Assembly (NCBI RefSeq): GCF_030268045.1
Contig: NZ_BSDC01000001.1
Location: 1,426,001-1,490,000, forward strand
Length of the DNA: 64,000 nucleotides
Direction: 5' to 3'
Source: Geothrix edaphica
GTDB taxonomy: Bacteria; Acidobacteriota; Holophagae; Holophagales; Holophagaceae
The position numbers were made by a program, and so were the translations under genes. The notes beneath the pieces are model-generated. The model was not told the DNA's origin, made no database searches, and saw only the letters and a list, made by a program, of their open reading frames with translations. Position 1 is the first letter of the stretch; each line of letters starts with the position of its first letter. This document shows, one piece after another, positions 45,518-53,580 of the stretch.

Positions 45518-46030
45518 TCACCCGCTGGTCCCGCTGCCCAGGGCCACCTGCCACAGGCCCGTGGGATTGGGGTGCATCAGCCACTCGGAGACCAGGGGCC
45601 GCCGGGTCCAGGCTCCGACCTCCATCTCCTGGTCCAGCTGGCCGGGGCTCCAGCCCGCGTAGCCCAGGAAGAGCCGGTAGCGGGCGGAAGGGTCCGCCAG
45701 CAGGGCCTCCAGGAGGTCCTTGCGGTGGCTCACGAAGTGGGTGAGGTCCACCACGGTGTCCTCCTCTTCCGGCAGACCGCCCTGCACCAGGAGGATGCCC
45801 CGCTGGGGATCCACGGGGCCGCCGCGCCAGGCGGTCGCCTCCTCGGAGCCCTGATAGGCCAGGCCACCTTCCTCGCTGACCTGGGTCAGCGGCAGCGGCA
45901 GCGGCCGGTTGAGGATCAGCCCCAGGGCCCCCTCCTCGTCGTGTTCGACGATCAGCACCACCGCGTGGAGGAAGTTGGGGTCCAGGAGCGAGGGGCTGGC
46001 CACCAGGAGGCAGGGGGCTTCGGGCGTCAT
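45518..46030 (-). CDS. YqgE/AlgH family protein
   Basis: The product is 170 residues. The family pattern is present: LLVASPSLLDPNFLHAVVLIVEHDEEGALGLILNRP, AWRGGPVDPQ and LFLGYAGWSPGQLDQEM. The function is not known. I chose the Met at 46030, since the family begins a few residues before LLVASPSL; an ATG 10 codons upstream is possible. Neither has a clear ribosome binding site. Confidence 0.85.
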   Translation of the reverse strand: MTPEAPCLLVASPSLLDPNFLHAVVLIVEHDEEGALGLILNRPLPLPLTQVSEEGGLAYQGSEEATAWRGGPVDPQRGILLVQGGLPEEEDTVVDLTHFVSHRKDLLEALLADPSARYRLFLGYAGWSPGQLDQEMEVGAWTRRPLVSEWLMHPNPTGLWQVALGSGTSG

Positions 46031-46091
46031 GATGCCGATGATGATAGCCCAGCGGTCCATGCGGAGAGGGCGCTCAGGCTAGGCTGGAGGG

Positions 46092-46832
46092 ATGCGTACG
46101 CCACTGCCTTCCCACCTGGGCGCCCTCCGCGAGGGGCTCGCCTTCCTGCGCTGCCATCCCCTGCTCAGCTTCGGGCTGGCCCTGCTGGCCATGGTCCTGG
46201 CCCAGCTGGGACCGGCCCTGGAGCTGGCGGCGAAGGTGGGCCCCAGCCTCCTGATCCAGCCCATCTTCGGCTTCGCGGGCCTGCTGCCGCTGGAGATGTA
46301 CTTCATCCCCAGGCTGCAGGCACAGCTGGACGCGGAGCTGCGCGACGCTCCGGCCAATCCCACGGCGTCCTGGCCCGCGGTCTTCGATGGCCGCTGGCTG
46401 AAGGCCTTCCTCCTCCGCCTGGGCCTCAGCGTCGCCATCGGCCTGGGCCTGTTCTGCTTCCTGGTCCCTGGGATCCTGCTCCTCACCCTCTTCGGGTGGG
46501 CGCCCATGCGGATGCTGCTCCGGGGGGACTCCGCGCTCGACTCCCTGCGCTGGAGCCAGGCCGCCATGGCCCGCCACTGGCCCCGGATCGTCCAGGCGGT
46601 GCTGGCCATGCTGCTGGTGGCCCTGGTCTACCAGATCGCCGCGGGCTGGGCCCTGGACCGCCTCCTCCCCGCCACCGACCCCGATCTCGGCCCCAGCGCC
46701 CTGCTCCGCCTGAAGCACCCCGCCCTCTGGGTCTTCAACCTGCTGGGCGGCGCCATGAACCTGTGGCTCAGCTGCTCCCTGCTGGCGCTGTACCACCGGC
46801 TGGAGGCCGCCCTCCAGCAGCCTGTGGCCTGA
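46092..46832 (+). CDS. Membrane protein of unknown function
   Basis: The product is 246 residues with about five hydrophobic segments (20-45, 55-70, 110-140, 170-190, 205-230). The architecture resembles YciC-type or glycerophosphodiester phosphodiesterase-associated membrane domains, but I cannot assign a family. It is divergent from yqgE and ends exactly one base before the convergent cysteine synthase stop. Confidence 0.65.
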   Translation: MRTPLPSHLGALREGLAFLRCHPLLSFGLALLAMVLAQLGPALELAAKVGPSLLIQPIFGFAGLLPLEMYFIPRLQAQLDAELRDAPANPTASWPAVFDGRWLKAFLLRLGLSVAIGLGLFCFLVPGILLLTLFGWAPMRMLLRGDSALDSLRWSQAAMARHWPRIVQAVLAMLLVALVYQIAAGWALDRLLPATDPDLGPSALLRLKHPALWVFNLLGGAMNLWLSCSLLALYHRLEAALQQPVA

Positions 46833-47894
46833 TCAGCAGCCGCAGTCCCGGACCTTTCCCCCGGCCTGGATGCAGATCCCGCAGACCCGGATGGCCTGCC
46901 CGATCCCGACCAGCTCCACCTCGGGGCTGAGGAAGCCCGCCTTGGCCGGCTCCTCCCGCATCAGGTCGGTGGAGAGGTACTTCTTGTTGCTGTCGCTGAA
47001 GACCGTCACCACCACCGCATCGCTCCCGAGCCGGTCCTGGGCCTGGAGGGCCGCCAGGAAGTTCGCCCCGCTGCTGATGCCCACGCCCAGGCCCCGGTCC
47101 GCCAGCTTCTGGGCCATGAGGATGGCGTCGCCATCATCCACGGAGAGGATGTCATCCAGCTGGTCGAGCTTCACGATGGCGGGGATGAACTCGTCGGAGA
47201 TGCCCTGGATGCGGTGCTTTCCGACCTTGTGGCCCGTGTGCAGGGTGGGCGAATTGGACGGCTCCACGGGATGGACCCGGATGCCCGGATCCACGCCCTT
47301 GAGGAAGCTCCCGACGCCCATCACCGTGCCGCCGGTGCCCACGCCCGCCACGAAGGCGCCGGGCTTCAGGCCCACGGAGGCCAGCTGGGCCAGGATCTCC
47401 GGACCGGTGGTGGTGGCATGGGCCTCCACGTTGGCCTCGTTGGCGAACTGGCAGGGCAGGAAGGCGCCCGGCGTCTCCCTGGCCCAGGCCTCGCTGAGGC
47501 GGATGGAGCCCAGGAAGCCGCCCTCGGCCGCGCTCACCAGGCGGATCCGGGCGCCGAAGGAGCGGATCAGGTCCTTGCGCTCCTGGCTCATCCAGTCGGG
47601 CATGAAGATGGTCACGGGATGGCCCAGCGCGCGCCCCAGGGCCGCGAAGGAGATGCCCGTGTTGCCGCTGGTGGCCTCGGCGATGGGCGCTCCGGGCTTG
47701 AGCAGGCCCGTGTCGTGGGCCTTCCGGAGGATGTGCAGGGCCATGCGGTCCTTGATGCTGCCCGTGAAGTTGAAGTTCTCCGCCTTGGCGTAGATCCGCC
47801 GGGCCTCACCCCGGAACCGGACGTCCAGCGCCAGGAGGGGCGTGCAGCCCACCAGGCGGCCCAGGGTGTGGAGAGACTGCTGGAGCTCGGTCAT
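46833..47894 (-). CDS. Cysteine synthase-like PLP enzyme with Cys-rich C-terminal tail
   Basis: Cysteine synthases replace the acetyl group of O-acetylserine with sulfide. The product is 353 residues; CysK is usually about 310-325. The PLP Lys48 is in [10 protein letters not shown], the substrate loop is [11 protein letters not shown], and the phosphate-binding loop is [12 protein letters not shown]. Beyond the normal fold is an extra segment ending CGIC...CGC (Cys338, 341, 351, 353). Cystathionine beta-synthase activity is an alternative. Confidence 0.88.
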   Translation of the reverse strand: MTELQQSLHTLGRLVGCTPLLALDVRFRGEARRIYAKAENFNFTGSIKDRMALHILRKAHDTGLLKPGAPIAEATSGNTGISFAALGRALGHPVTIFMPDWMSQERKDLIRSFGARIRLVSAAEGGFLGSIRLSEAWARETPGAFLPCQFANEANVEAHATTTGPEILAQLASVGLKPGAFVAGVGTGGTVMGVGSFLKGVDPGIRVHPVEPSNSPTLHTGHKVGKHRIQGISDEFIPAIVKLDQLDDILSVDDGDAILMAQKLADRGLGVGISSGANFLAALQAQDRLGSDAVVVTVFSDSNKKYLSTDLMREEPAKAGFLSPEVELVGIGQAIRVCGICIQAGGKVRDCGC

Positions 47895-47981
47895 GCCGGA
47901 GGCCTCGTCAGGAAAGCAGCTTCAACCATCGCATGACGAGGGCCCTGCCCGCCCAAAAGCGTGACCCAGCGCAAAGGGTCC

Positions 47982-48197
47982 TTACGCTTCGTCAATGAAG
48001 TAGCCCGGGTCCTCCACCTCCACCAGGTCGCCCGCTTCGAGGCCCCGCCGCTGCTCGGCGCTGAGGACCACCTCCTGCCAGCGGGGATCCGTGCGGGCAT
48101 GGAGGAAGTGGGCCGAGGGCTCGGCCGCTTCGAAGTCCTCGCGCCGGCGCCAGAGGTGCACCCAGCCCACGTGGTTGATGCGGGCCCAGACCTTCAC
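47982..48197 (-). CDS. Small protein translationally coupled to mogA
   Basis: The product is 71 residues starting at GTG 48197. Its start overlaps the mogA stop (GTGA), and its sequence (KVWARINHVGWVHLWRRRED, SAHFLHARTDPRWQEVVLS, GDLVEVEDPGYFIDEA) is rich in Trp and acidic residues with normal codon use. I recognise no family. A longer open frame running back through mogA has a nonsense-like Gly/Arg/Pro composition and is not the gene. Function unknown. Confidence 0.6.
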   Translation of the reverse strand: MKVWARINHVGWVHLWRRREDFEAAEPSAHFLHARTDPRWQEVVLSAEQRRGLEAGDLVEVEDPGYFIDEA

Positions 48198-48679
48198 GTG
48201 CAGGGCCCTCCGGCCGCGCCTTCCTTCCGCAGCACGGAGACGGCGTGCTGAAGCAGGGGCCAGGCCAGCTGGATCTGCTCCAGGGCCGCCGCGGGCCGTC
48301 CCGACAGGTTCAGGATCACCGTCCGCCCCGCGATGCCGCAGACGGCCCGGCTGGCGAAGGCCAGGGGATGGCCGCCCTTGGCGCGGATCAGCTCGCAGAT
48401 GCCCGGCGCCTCGCGCTCCATGATGCGGCGCGTGGCCTCCGGCGTGGTGTCCCGGGGGCCGAAGCCCGTGCCGCCGCAGGTCAGCACCAGGGGCGCATCC
48501 GAGGCCACGGCGGCCCTCATATCCGCCTCCAGGGCCGCCGGGTCGTCCGGCATCAGCGAGGCCGTCACGACCTTCACCCCCTGCCCCTTGAGCCACGAGG
48601 TCAGCAGCGGCGTGGACTGGTCCTGGTACTCGCCCCGGGAGGCGCGGTCGGACAGGGTGATGAGGTGGACGCGGTCCAT
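48194..48679 (-). CDS. Molybdopterin adenylyltransferase (MogA/MoaB family)
   Basis: The product is 161 residues. It activates molybdopterin by adenylation before molybdate insertion. The family motifs TLSDRASRGEYQDQSTP and LTCGGTGFGPRDTTPEAT are both clear, as is NLSGRPAAALEQ near the end. It starts 2 bases after the purE stop, and its own stop overlaps the next gene. No other molybdenum cofactor genes are nearby. Confidence 0.9.
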   Translation of the reverse strand: MDRVHLITLSDRASRGEYQDQSTPLLTSWLKGQGVKVVTASLMPDDPAALEADMRAAVASDAPLVLTCGGTGFGPRDTTPEATRRIMEREAPGICELIRAKGGHPLAFASRAVCGIAGRTVILNLSGRPAAALEQIQLAWPLLQHAVSVLRKEGAAGGPCT

Positions 48680-48681
48680 GG

Positions 48682-49179
48682 TCAGGGCATCACGAGATCA
48701 TCATCGGCCAGGGCCTTTTCCGTCTGCGCCTGGCGGTAGGCCAGGTAGCGCTCGCGGATGCCGGCATCCGTGAGCGAGAGGATCGACGTGGCCAGCAGCG
48801 CCGCATTGATGGCGCCGGCCTTGCCGATGGCGAGGGTGCCCACGGGAATGCCCGACGGCATCTGCACCGTGGAGAGCAGCGCGTCCATGCCCTCCGTGGC
48901 CCAGCCCTTCATGGGCACACCCAGCACCGGCAGGTGCGTCTTGCTGGCGCAGACGCCCGCCAGGTGCGCAGCCCCGCCCGCCGCCGCGATGATCACCCTC
49001 AGGCCCCGGCCCTCGGCCTCCTTGCAGAACGCCACCACCTTCTCCGGCGTGCGGTGCGCGCTGGCCACATGGGCCTCAAAGGGAACGCCCAGGCTCTTCA
49101 GGGTGAGGGCCGTGTGTTGCATGGTCTCCCAGTCGTTCTTGGAGCCCATCAGGATGCCCACCAGGGGAGTCGTCGTCAT
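48682..49179 (-). CDS. purE: N5-carboxyaminoimidazole ribonucleotide mutase (PurE)
   Basis: PurE converts N5-CAIR to CAIR in purine synthesis. The product is 165 residues, class I length. Signature blocks are VGILMGSKNDWETMQHTA, VASAHRTPEKV, VIIAAAGGAAHLAGVCA and MPSGIPVGTLAIGKAGAINAALLA. purK is not adjacent. Confidence 0.95.
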   Translation of the reverse strand: MTTTPLVGILMGSKNDWETMQHTALTLKSLGVPFEAHVASAHRTPEKVVAFCKEAEGRGLRVIIAAAGGAAHLAGVCASKTHLPVLGVPMKGWATEGMDALLSTVQMPSGIPVGTLAIGKAGAINAALLATSILSLTDAGIRERYLAYRQAQTEKALADDDLVMP

Positions 49180-49254
49180 GGATGCCTCTCAATCGCCGGG
49201 GGCCAAGGGGGCCGCCTCGGGAAGGGCCATTCTAGCGGAGGTCGCTGGTGCCTC

Positions 49255-49668
49255 CTACCACCGCGTCCATCCCAGCACCCACAGGACGCCCAGCACGGCC
49301 AGGGCGTCGCGGTCATCGGGGTCCATGCGCTGGTTGCGGTCGCGGAGCTCTTCGGGGCCGGGCCCGCGCATGACGACGCGGTGGGTGTCCTGAGCAGGAT
49401 CCTCCAGCAGCACCCAGTCGGGGGCTGTGCGACCCACGACGGCGGCGCCGATCCTGGGCGCGCCGGACTTCCAGCGGACCTCCAGGGGCTCCCACTGCCC
49501 GGCGTTCATCACCCGCCATGGCCCCTCGGCCGGTAGCGCGGCCAGGTCCAGCACCGCATCCCGGTCCAGGTAGCGCACGATGAGCCGCGCCTGGGGCGGA
49601 ACCGTGGCTTCCGGCTTCCGGCAGCCAAACCCGATGAGCAGGACCAGCGCCACCAGCAGCAGTCGCAT
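49255..49668 (-). CDS. Small lipoprotein of unknown function
   Basis: The product is 137 residues with a lipoprotein signal (LLLVALVLLIGFGC). The mature part has strands and a cluster of acidic residues but no family I recognise. It lies on the same strand as the amidase, 71 bases downstream of it. The start at 49668 gives a short, clean signal; an ATG six codons upstream is possible. Confidence 0.6.
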   Translation of the reverse strand: MRLLLVALVLLIGFGCRKPEATVPPQARLIVRYLDRDAVLDLAALPAEGPWRVMNAGQWEPLEVRWKSGAPRIGAAVVGRTAPDWVLLEDPAQDTHRVVMRGPGPEELRDRNQRMDPDDRDALAVLGVLWVLGWTRW

Positions 49669-49739
49669 CCGACCCTCCGCTTCCATTCTCACCCTTTTCC
49701 CGACGGCACCAAGGGCACCTTTGCGCCGCCGTACGGACC

Positions 49740-51419
49740 CTATCGCCGGTAGTACGCCCGGATCGCGTTCACCACCGCCACGGCGTAGCGCTCGCGGAAG
49801 TCGGGATCGCGCAGGTTGGCGGCGTCGTTCTCGTTGGTGAGGTTGGCCACTTCGATGAGGGCCTTGGTGGCGCCGGTGCTGTAGCGGATGACCGCGGGAA
49901 CCCACTTCCCATGGCCGCGGTAGATGACGTTGCGGATGGGGCGGTTGGCGTGGACGGGGATGTTGTCCTTCTGGAGGGCCTTCAGCAGGGCCTCGGAGAA
50001 CTGGCGGCTGCGGGCCTCGCCCTGCAGCTTCTCCCGGCCCGTGAAGGCCACCCGGCTGGAGCGCTTCGCCTCGGTCACATGGCCGGTCTTGGCTCCGCCC
50101 AGGGCGAAGGTCGAGGGCACCAGGGCCGCCCCGGGCACGTAGACCATCGAGCCCCGCGCGGAGGGGTGCAGGCTGTCGGCATGGAAGCTGAGGAAGAGTG
50201 TTTTCTGGGCATCCCCGCGGGTCTTCCGGAAGGCTGCGAAGAGGTCGTTGGCCAGCACCCAGCGCAGGTGGACGCTCACGGCCGACGGGCTCTCGCCATC
50301 CACGGCGAAGGGCGGGCTGGTGAGGATCTCCGCGGCGCGGCTGGGCGTCCGGATGGCCTCGCGGCTCTGGAAGCCCAGCGCGGGGTAGCGGATGGTGCTG
50401 CTCACCTGGGCGTCGGTCTCCTGCTCGAGGAGGCGGCGCACGCGCATGGTGATGTCGTAGACGAAGTCGGATTCCCAGAGGCCGTTGGCCCGGGCGCCGG
50501 GGTCCACGCCGCCATGACCGGCGTCCAGGATGATCCGCACGCCCTTCAGCTTCGGCCCTGCCTCCACCCGCGTCGTGCGGCGCACTTCGGCCCGGACCTC
50601 GCGCTCCTCGGCCAGGCCCGTGCTGCCCTCGGACTGGAAGGGATCCGCCAGGAAGGCCACGGGGATCTTGACGAGCTGGCCCGGCTGGATGCCGCGCACA
50701 TCGGCGATGCCGCTGCGCTGGGCGATGAGTTCCGCCAGCTCGTTCACGCCCTTGGGATCCACCCGGTCGGTGTAGCGGATGACCACGCTCGAGTACAGCG
50801 CCTCACCCTTGCGCATGCGATAGGCGGCGAACTTGCCCTGGGCGTCCTCGCCGAAGGAGAGCAGCCCGCGATAGGCCGCCACGCGGGCCTCGTCGTCCAG
50901 CTCGTCCTCGGGCTGGGAGCGGTCGGGCCCCTTGCCGAGGCCGCCGAGATCCGCCGAGAGCAGGCTGCGGGGGATCCGCCAGACGTCGCCCTCGCGCAGT
51001 TTCTCGGGCAGCTCCGGGTTCTCGGCCATGAGGCGGTCGTAGTTCTGCCCGTGGCCGGTGAACAGCGCGGCCAGCGTCCACACGGATTCCACCTCGGGAT
51101 GGCTGATCCGGTGGCGGACCTCCTCCTGGCGCCACTGGTCCTCGGGGAACAGGGCCGCGAGAGCCCAGCGCTTGCCCTGGGGGCTGAGGCCCTCGAAGGG
51201 AACCCAGCCGCTGGCATCGGCGCCCTTGGCCAGGAAGGCCTTCGGCAGCGCCTTCCCTTCGGTGCTGAGTCCCTTCCGGAACTGGAGCCGGAGGAGGATG
51301 GCCCGGCCTTCGGGCGTGCGGGCCTGGGCCAGCACGGGGGCGGGTTCCTGCGCCACGGCGATCACCGCGGGCAGCAGGACGGCGGCGTGTCTCAGGCCTG
51401 CCGACCAGCGGAGGCTCAC
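49740..51419 (-). CDS. N-acetylmuramoyl-L-alanine amidase (Amidase_3)
   Basis: This enzyme cuts the bond between peptide and glycan in the cell wall. The product is 559 residues, with a signal peptide and a 290-residue N-terminal part of unclear fold (with LysM-like GQLVKIP at about 245). The amidase domain has the zinc ligands in ILDAGHGGVDPG, GLWESDFVYDI and LSFHADSLHP, and the catalytic Glu in ALIEVANLTNEND. The GTG at 51419 overlaps the stop of the gene before it (GTGA); a GTG three codons earlier is also possible. Confidence 0.9.
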   Translation of the reverse strand: MSLRWSAGLRHAAVLLPAVIAVAQEPAPVLAQARTPEGRAILLRLQFRKGLSTEGKALPKAFLAKGADASGWVPFEGLSPQGKRWALAALFPEDQWRQEEVRHRISHPEVESVWTLAALFTGHGQNYDRLMAENPELPEKLREGDVWRIPRSLLSADLGGLGKGPDRSQPEDELDDEARVAAYRGLLSFGEDAQGKFAAYRMRKGEALYSSVVIRYTDRVDPKGVNELAELIAQRSGIADVRGIQPGQLVKIPVAFLADPFQSEGSTGLAEEREVRAEVRRTTRVEAGPKLKGVRIILDAGHGGVDPGARANGLWESDFVYDITMRVRRLLEQETDAQVSSTIRYPALGFQSREAIRTPSRAAEILTSPPFAVDGESPSAVSVHLRWVLANDLFAAFRKTRGDAQKTLFLSFHADSLHPSARGSMVYVPGAALVPSTFALGGAKTGHVTEAKRSSRVAFTGREKLQGEARSRQFSEALLKALQKDNIPVHANRPIRNVIYRGHGKWVPAVIRYSTGATKALIEVANLTNENDAANLRDPDFRERYAVAVVNAIRAYYRR

Positions 51420-51964
51420 GCCTCCCACGGCGCCTCGCCCGCGGGCAGCGCCTCACCCGTACGCCCCGCCCGGACCCATGCGCGCATGGATTCCTCGAGG
51501 CCGCCGGGATCTTCAGAGCGGGCCTGCAGGAAGACCTTCAGGCGCCGCTCCAGGTGGCCCGCGCCCTCCTCCAGCAGGAAGAGCCGGTCGTGGAGGCGTT
51601 CGTGGGGCGCCTTGCCGGTGCTGGGCGGCAGCTTGAGCGTGCCCATGTCCAGGGTGGCGGCGTTGAGGGTGAACACCCATTCCAGGTCGCCAGAGAGGAT
51701 GCGGAGCTTCATCTTCGCGGGTCGCATGCCGCGGCCGAGGGACTCGAAGGCCTCGCGGCTCTCCGCGGGGTTGCCCTTGCGGAGGCTGATCTCCTTCACC
51801 TCGCCGCGCTCGGAGGCCAGCTGGATGGCGTCGTCCACGAAGCAGCCGGACCCGTCGCCCTCCTCGCCGCTGGCGCCCCCTTCCGTCATGCTGCGCATCC
51901 AGAGCCAGAGAAGGAACTCCTCGCCGAGGAAGCGGCCCTGCTCCATGAGTTCAAGCGGCTTCAC
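51416..51964 (-). CDS. C-terminal half of a split RdgC-like protein
   Basis: The product is 182 residues. Motifs FLGEEFLLWLWMRS, a central GEVKEISLRKGNP and the C-terminal LHDRLFLLEEG resemble the C-terminal half of the RdgC-like proteins of Geobacter relatives as I recall them. The GTG start directly follows the TAG of the N-terminal half in the same frame, with GAGGAGG five bases before it, so the halves are one broken or split gene with a working re-start. See the N-terminal half at 51965. Confidence 0.75.
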   Translation of the reverse strand: MKPLELMEQGRFLGEEFLLWLWMRSMTEGGASGEEGDGSGCFVDDAIQLASERGEVKEISLRKGNPAESREAFESLGRGMRPAKMKLRILSGDLEWVFTLNAATLDMGTLKLPPSTGKAPHERLHDRLFLLEEGAGHLERRLKVFLQARSEDPGGLEESMRAWVRAGRTGEALPAGEAPWEA

Positions 51965-52576
51965 CTAGGCCTCCTCGAGTTCGAGATCCAGCGGATCCAG
52001 GGCCATCAGGCCCTCCACGGACAATCCGGGATTGAGCCGGCCCGCCAGCACCAGGGGCGCCAGGGGATGGATCTCGCAGCCGAAGGACTTGATGAACAGG
52101 GTCGAGAGCGCACCCTGGGCCTTGCTGGAGGAAGCCGTGGTCCAGAGGATGCCGCCCTTGAGATCCCAGGCCACCTCCACCACCCGCGGCGTCGGCAGCA
52201 CTTTGCGCAAGAGCTCCAGCTTCACTTCGTCCTGAAGGGAAATGCGGGCCTCCTTGCCGATGAAGGCCAGGTCCTTCTCCTTGAGCAGGCTCTGCAGCCG
52301 CAGGTCCATGTGGGCCTTGAGCAGGGCCGGCGGCACGCGGCGCGTGTCGATGCGGAGGCCGAAGACGGCGAAGCGCTCCTGCCCGACCCAGTCCTCGTCG
52401 GGCGGCGTGATGAGCGGGTTGCGCCAGTCGCACCAGCCCATGCGCTCCTCCTCCATCCCGTCCTGGAAGGGGCGGAACTGGTCCTGCTCCAGGCCGGCCT
52501 GGAGGTCCTTGGGATCCGGCACAGGGCCGAGCACCAGGAAGCGTTTGAGGGACACGGTCCCCTGAAGGATGCTCAT
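51965..52576 (-). CDS. N-terminal half of a split RdgC-like recombination protein
   Basis: RdgC binds DNA as a ring dimer and modulates RecA. The product is 203 residues. It begins SILQGTVSLKRFLVLGPVPD, with EERMGWCDWRNPL and RFAVFGLRIDTRRVPPALLKAH, as in RdgC-like proteins of about 390-400 residues, and ends at a TAG after ELEEA. The next codon in frame is the GTG of the C-terminal half. Its own start overlaps the phosphatase stop (ATGA). A single base change at the TAG would join the halves. Confidence 0.8.
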   Translation of the reverse strand: MSILQGTVSLKRFLVLGPVPDPKDLQAGLEQDQFRPFQDGMEEERMGWCDWRNPLITPPDEDWVGQERFAVFGLRIDTRRVPPALLKAHMDLRLQSLLKEKDLAFIGKEARISLQDEVKLELLRKVLPTPRVVEVAWDLKGGILWTTASSSKAQGALSTLFIKSFGCEIHPLAPLVLAGRLNPGLSVEGLMALDPLDLELEEA

Positions 52577-53493
52577 GAGGCGGTGCCTCCGAAAAGTCCC
52601 CGCAGCCGGCCCCAGAAGCCGCGGCCAGGGCCCCGGGAATCCGGGTGCAGGAGGTCCAGAGGTTCTCCTGGGGTGGGCAGGGGCAGGGCGGGATCGTTGA
52701 GAACCAGGACCACGCCGGTGACGTTGTCCCGGGCGCCCCGGACGATGGCCTCGTCCAGCAGCAGCTCCAGGCTGCGCCGGGGGCTGAGGTTCTGCTTCAG
52801 CACGTCCTGGATGTGGCCGTCCCCCACTTCGCCGTGGAGGCCGTCGGAACAGCACAGGAGGCGGTCCCCCCGGCGCAGGGCCAGGCGGGAGAGCGCCACC
52901 TTCAGCGGCTGGGGCGAACCGAGCGCCTGGGTGATCATGTTGCGCTGGGGATGGGTGCGCGCCTGTTCCCGGGTGAGCGAGCCCTGGGCCACCAGATCGT
53001 TCACCAGCGTCTGGTCCTCGGTGAGCTGATGCAGGGCGCCCTGGCGCAGCAGGTAGGCCCGGGAATCGCCAATCTGGGCCACATAGGCATGGCCGTTCCA
53101 GATGACCGCCGCCGTCAGGGTCGATCCCATGCCCCGGGCCGTGCGGTCGTCGTCGGAATAGCGCAGCACGGCGTCGCTGGCCTCCCGCACGGCGGCTTCC
53201 AGCGCCTTGATGAGGTCAGCCTCGCGGCCCTTGCCCGGTGCCAGGCGCCCCCAGTGGCCGAAGAGGTACAGGGCGACGGCGGCCAGGCCCTCGCGGCTGG
53301 CCACCTCCCCCGCGGCGGCCCCGCCCATGCCATCGGCCACCGCCACGAGCAGACCCGGCTCGCCCACCTTCAGCGAGCTGGCCGGGGCGTTGATGATGGG
53401 CTCTTCGCCGTCCAGCACGCTCAGCAGGTAGGCATCTTCGTTGTTCCTCCGGACTTTGCCCGGATGGGTGATCGCGGCGAAATCGATGAGCAT
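52573..53493 (-). CDS. PP2C-family Ser/Thr protein phosphatase
   Basis: The product is 306 residues. PP2C motifs are clear: VRRNNEDAYLLS, VAVADGMGGAAAGEVAS, AQIGDSRAYLLR, CCSDGLHGEVGD and GARDNVTGVVLV. These Mn/Mg phosphatases reverse Ser/Thr phosphorylation by bacterial kinases. About 60 residues after the catalytic domain end in a basic tail. Met at 53493 begins the conserved start; an upstream ATG at 53556 is possible. It heads the operon with the rdgC halves and the amidase. Confidence 0.9.
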   Translation of the reverse strand: MLIDFAAITHPGKVRRNNEDAYLLSVLDGEEPIINAPASSLKVGEPGLLVAVADGMGGAAAGEVASREGLAAVALYLFGHWGRLAPGKGREADLIKALEAAVREASDAVLRYSDDDRTARGMGSTLTAAVIWNGHAYVAQIGDSRAYLLRQGALHQLTEDQTLVNDLVAQGSLTREQARTHPQRNMITQALGSPQPLKVALSRLALRRGDRLLCCSDGLHGEVGDGHIQDVLKQNLSPRRSLELLLDEAIVRGARDNVTGVVLVLNDPALPLPTPGEPLDLLHPDSRGPGRGFWGRLRGLFGGTAS

Positions 53494-53580
53494 GAGGAAG
53501 TGGCGACCCTGGCGGGCTGTGGGTTCGGGAAGGTACGAATGGCCCTTTCCGTTCATCATAGCGGGTGGAGGGGCGAAACA

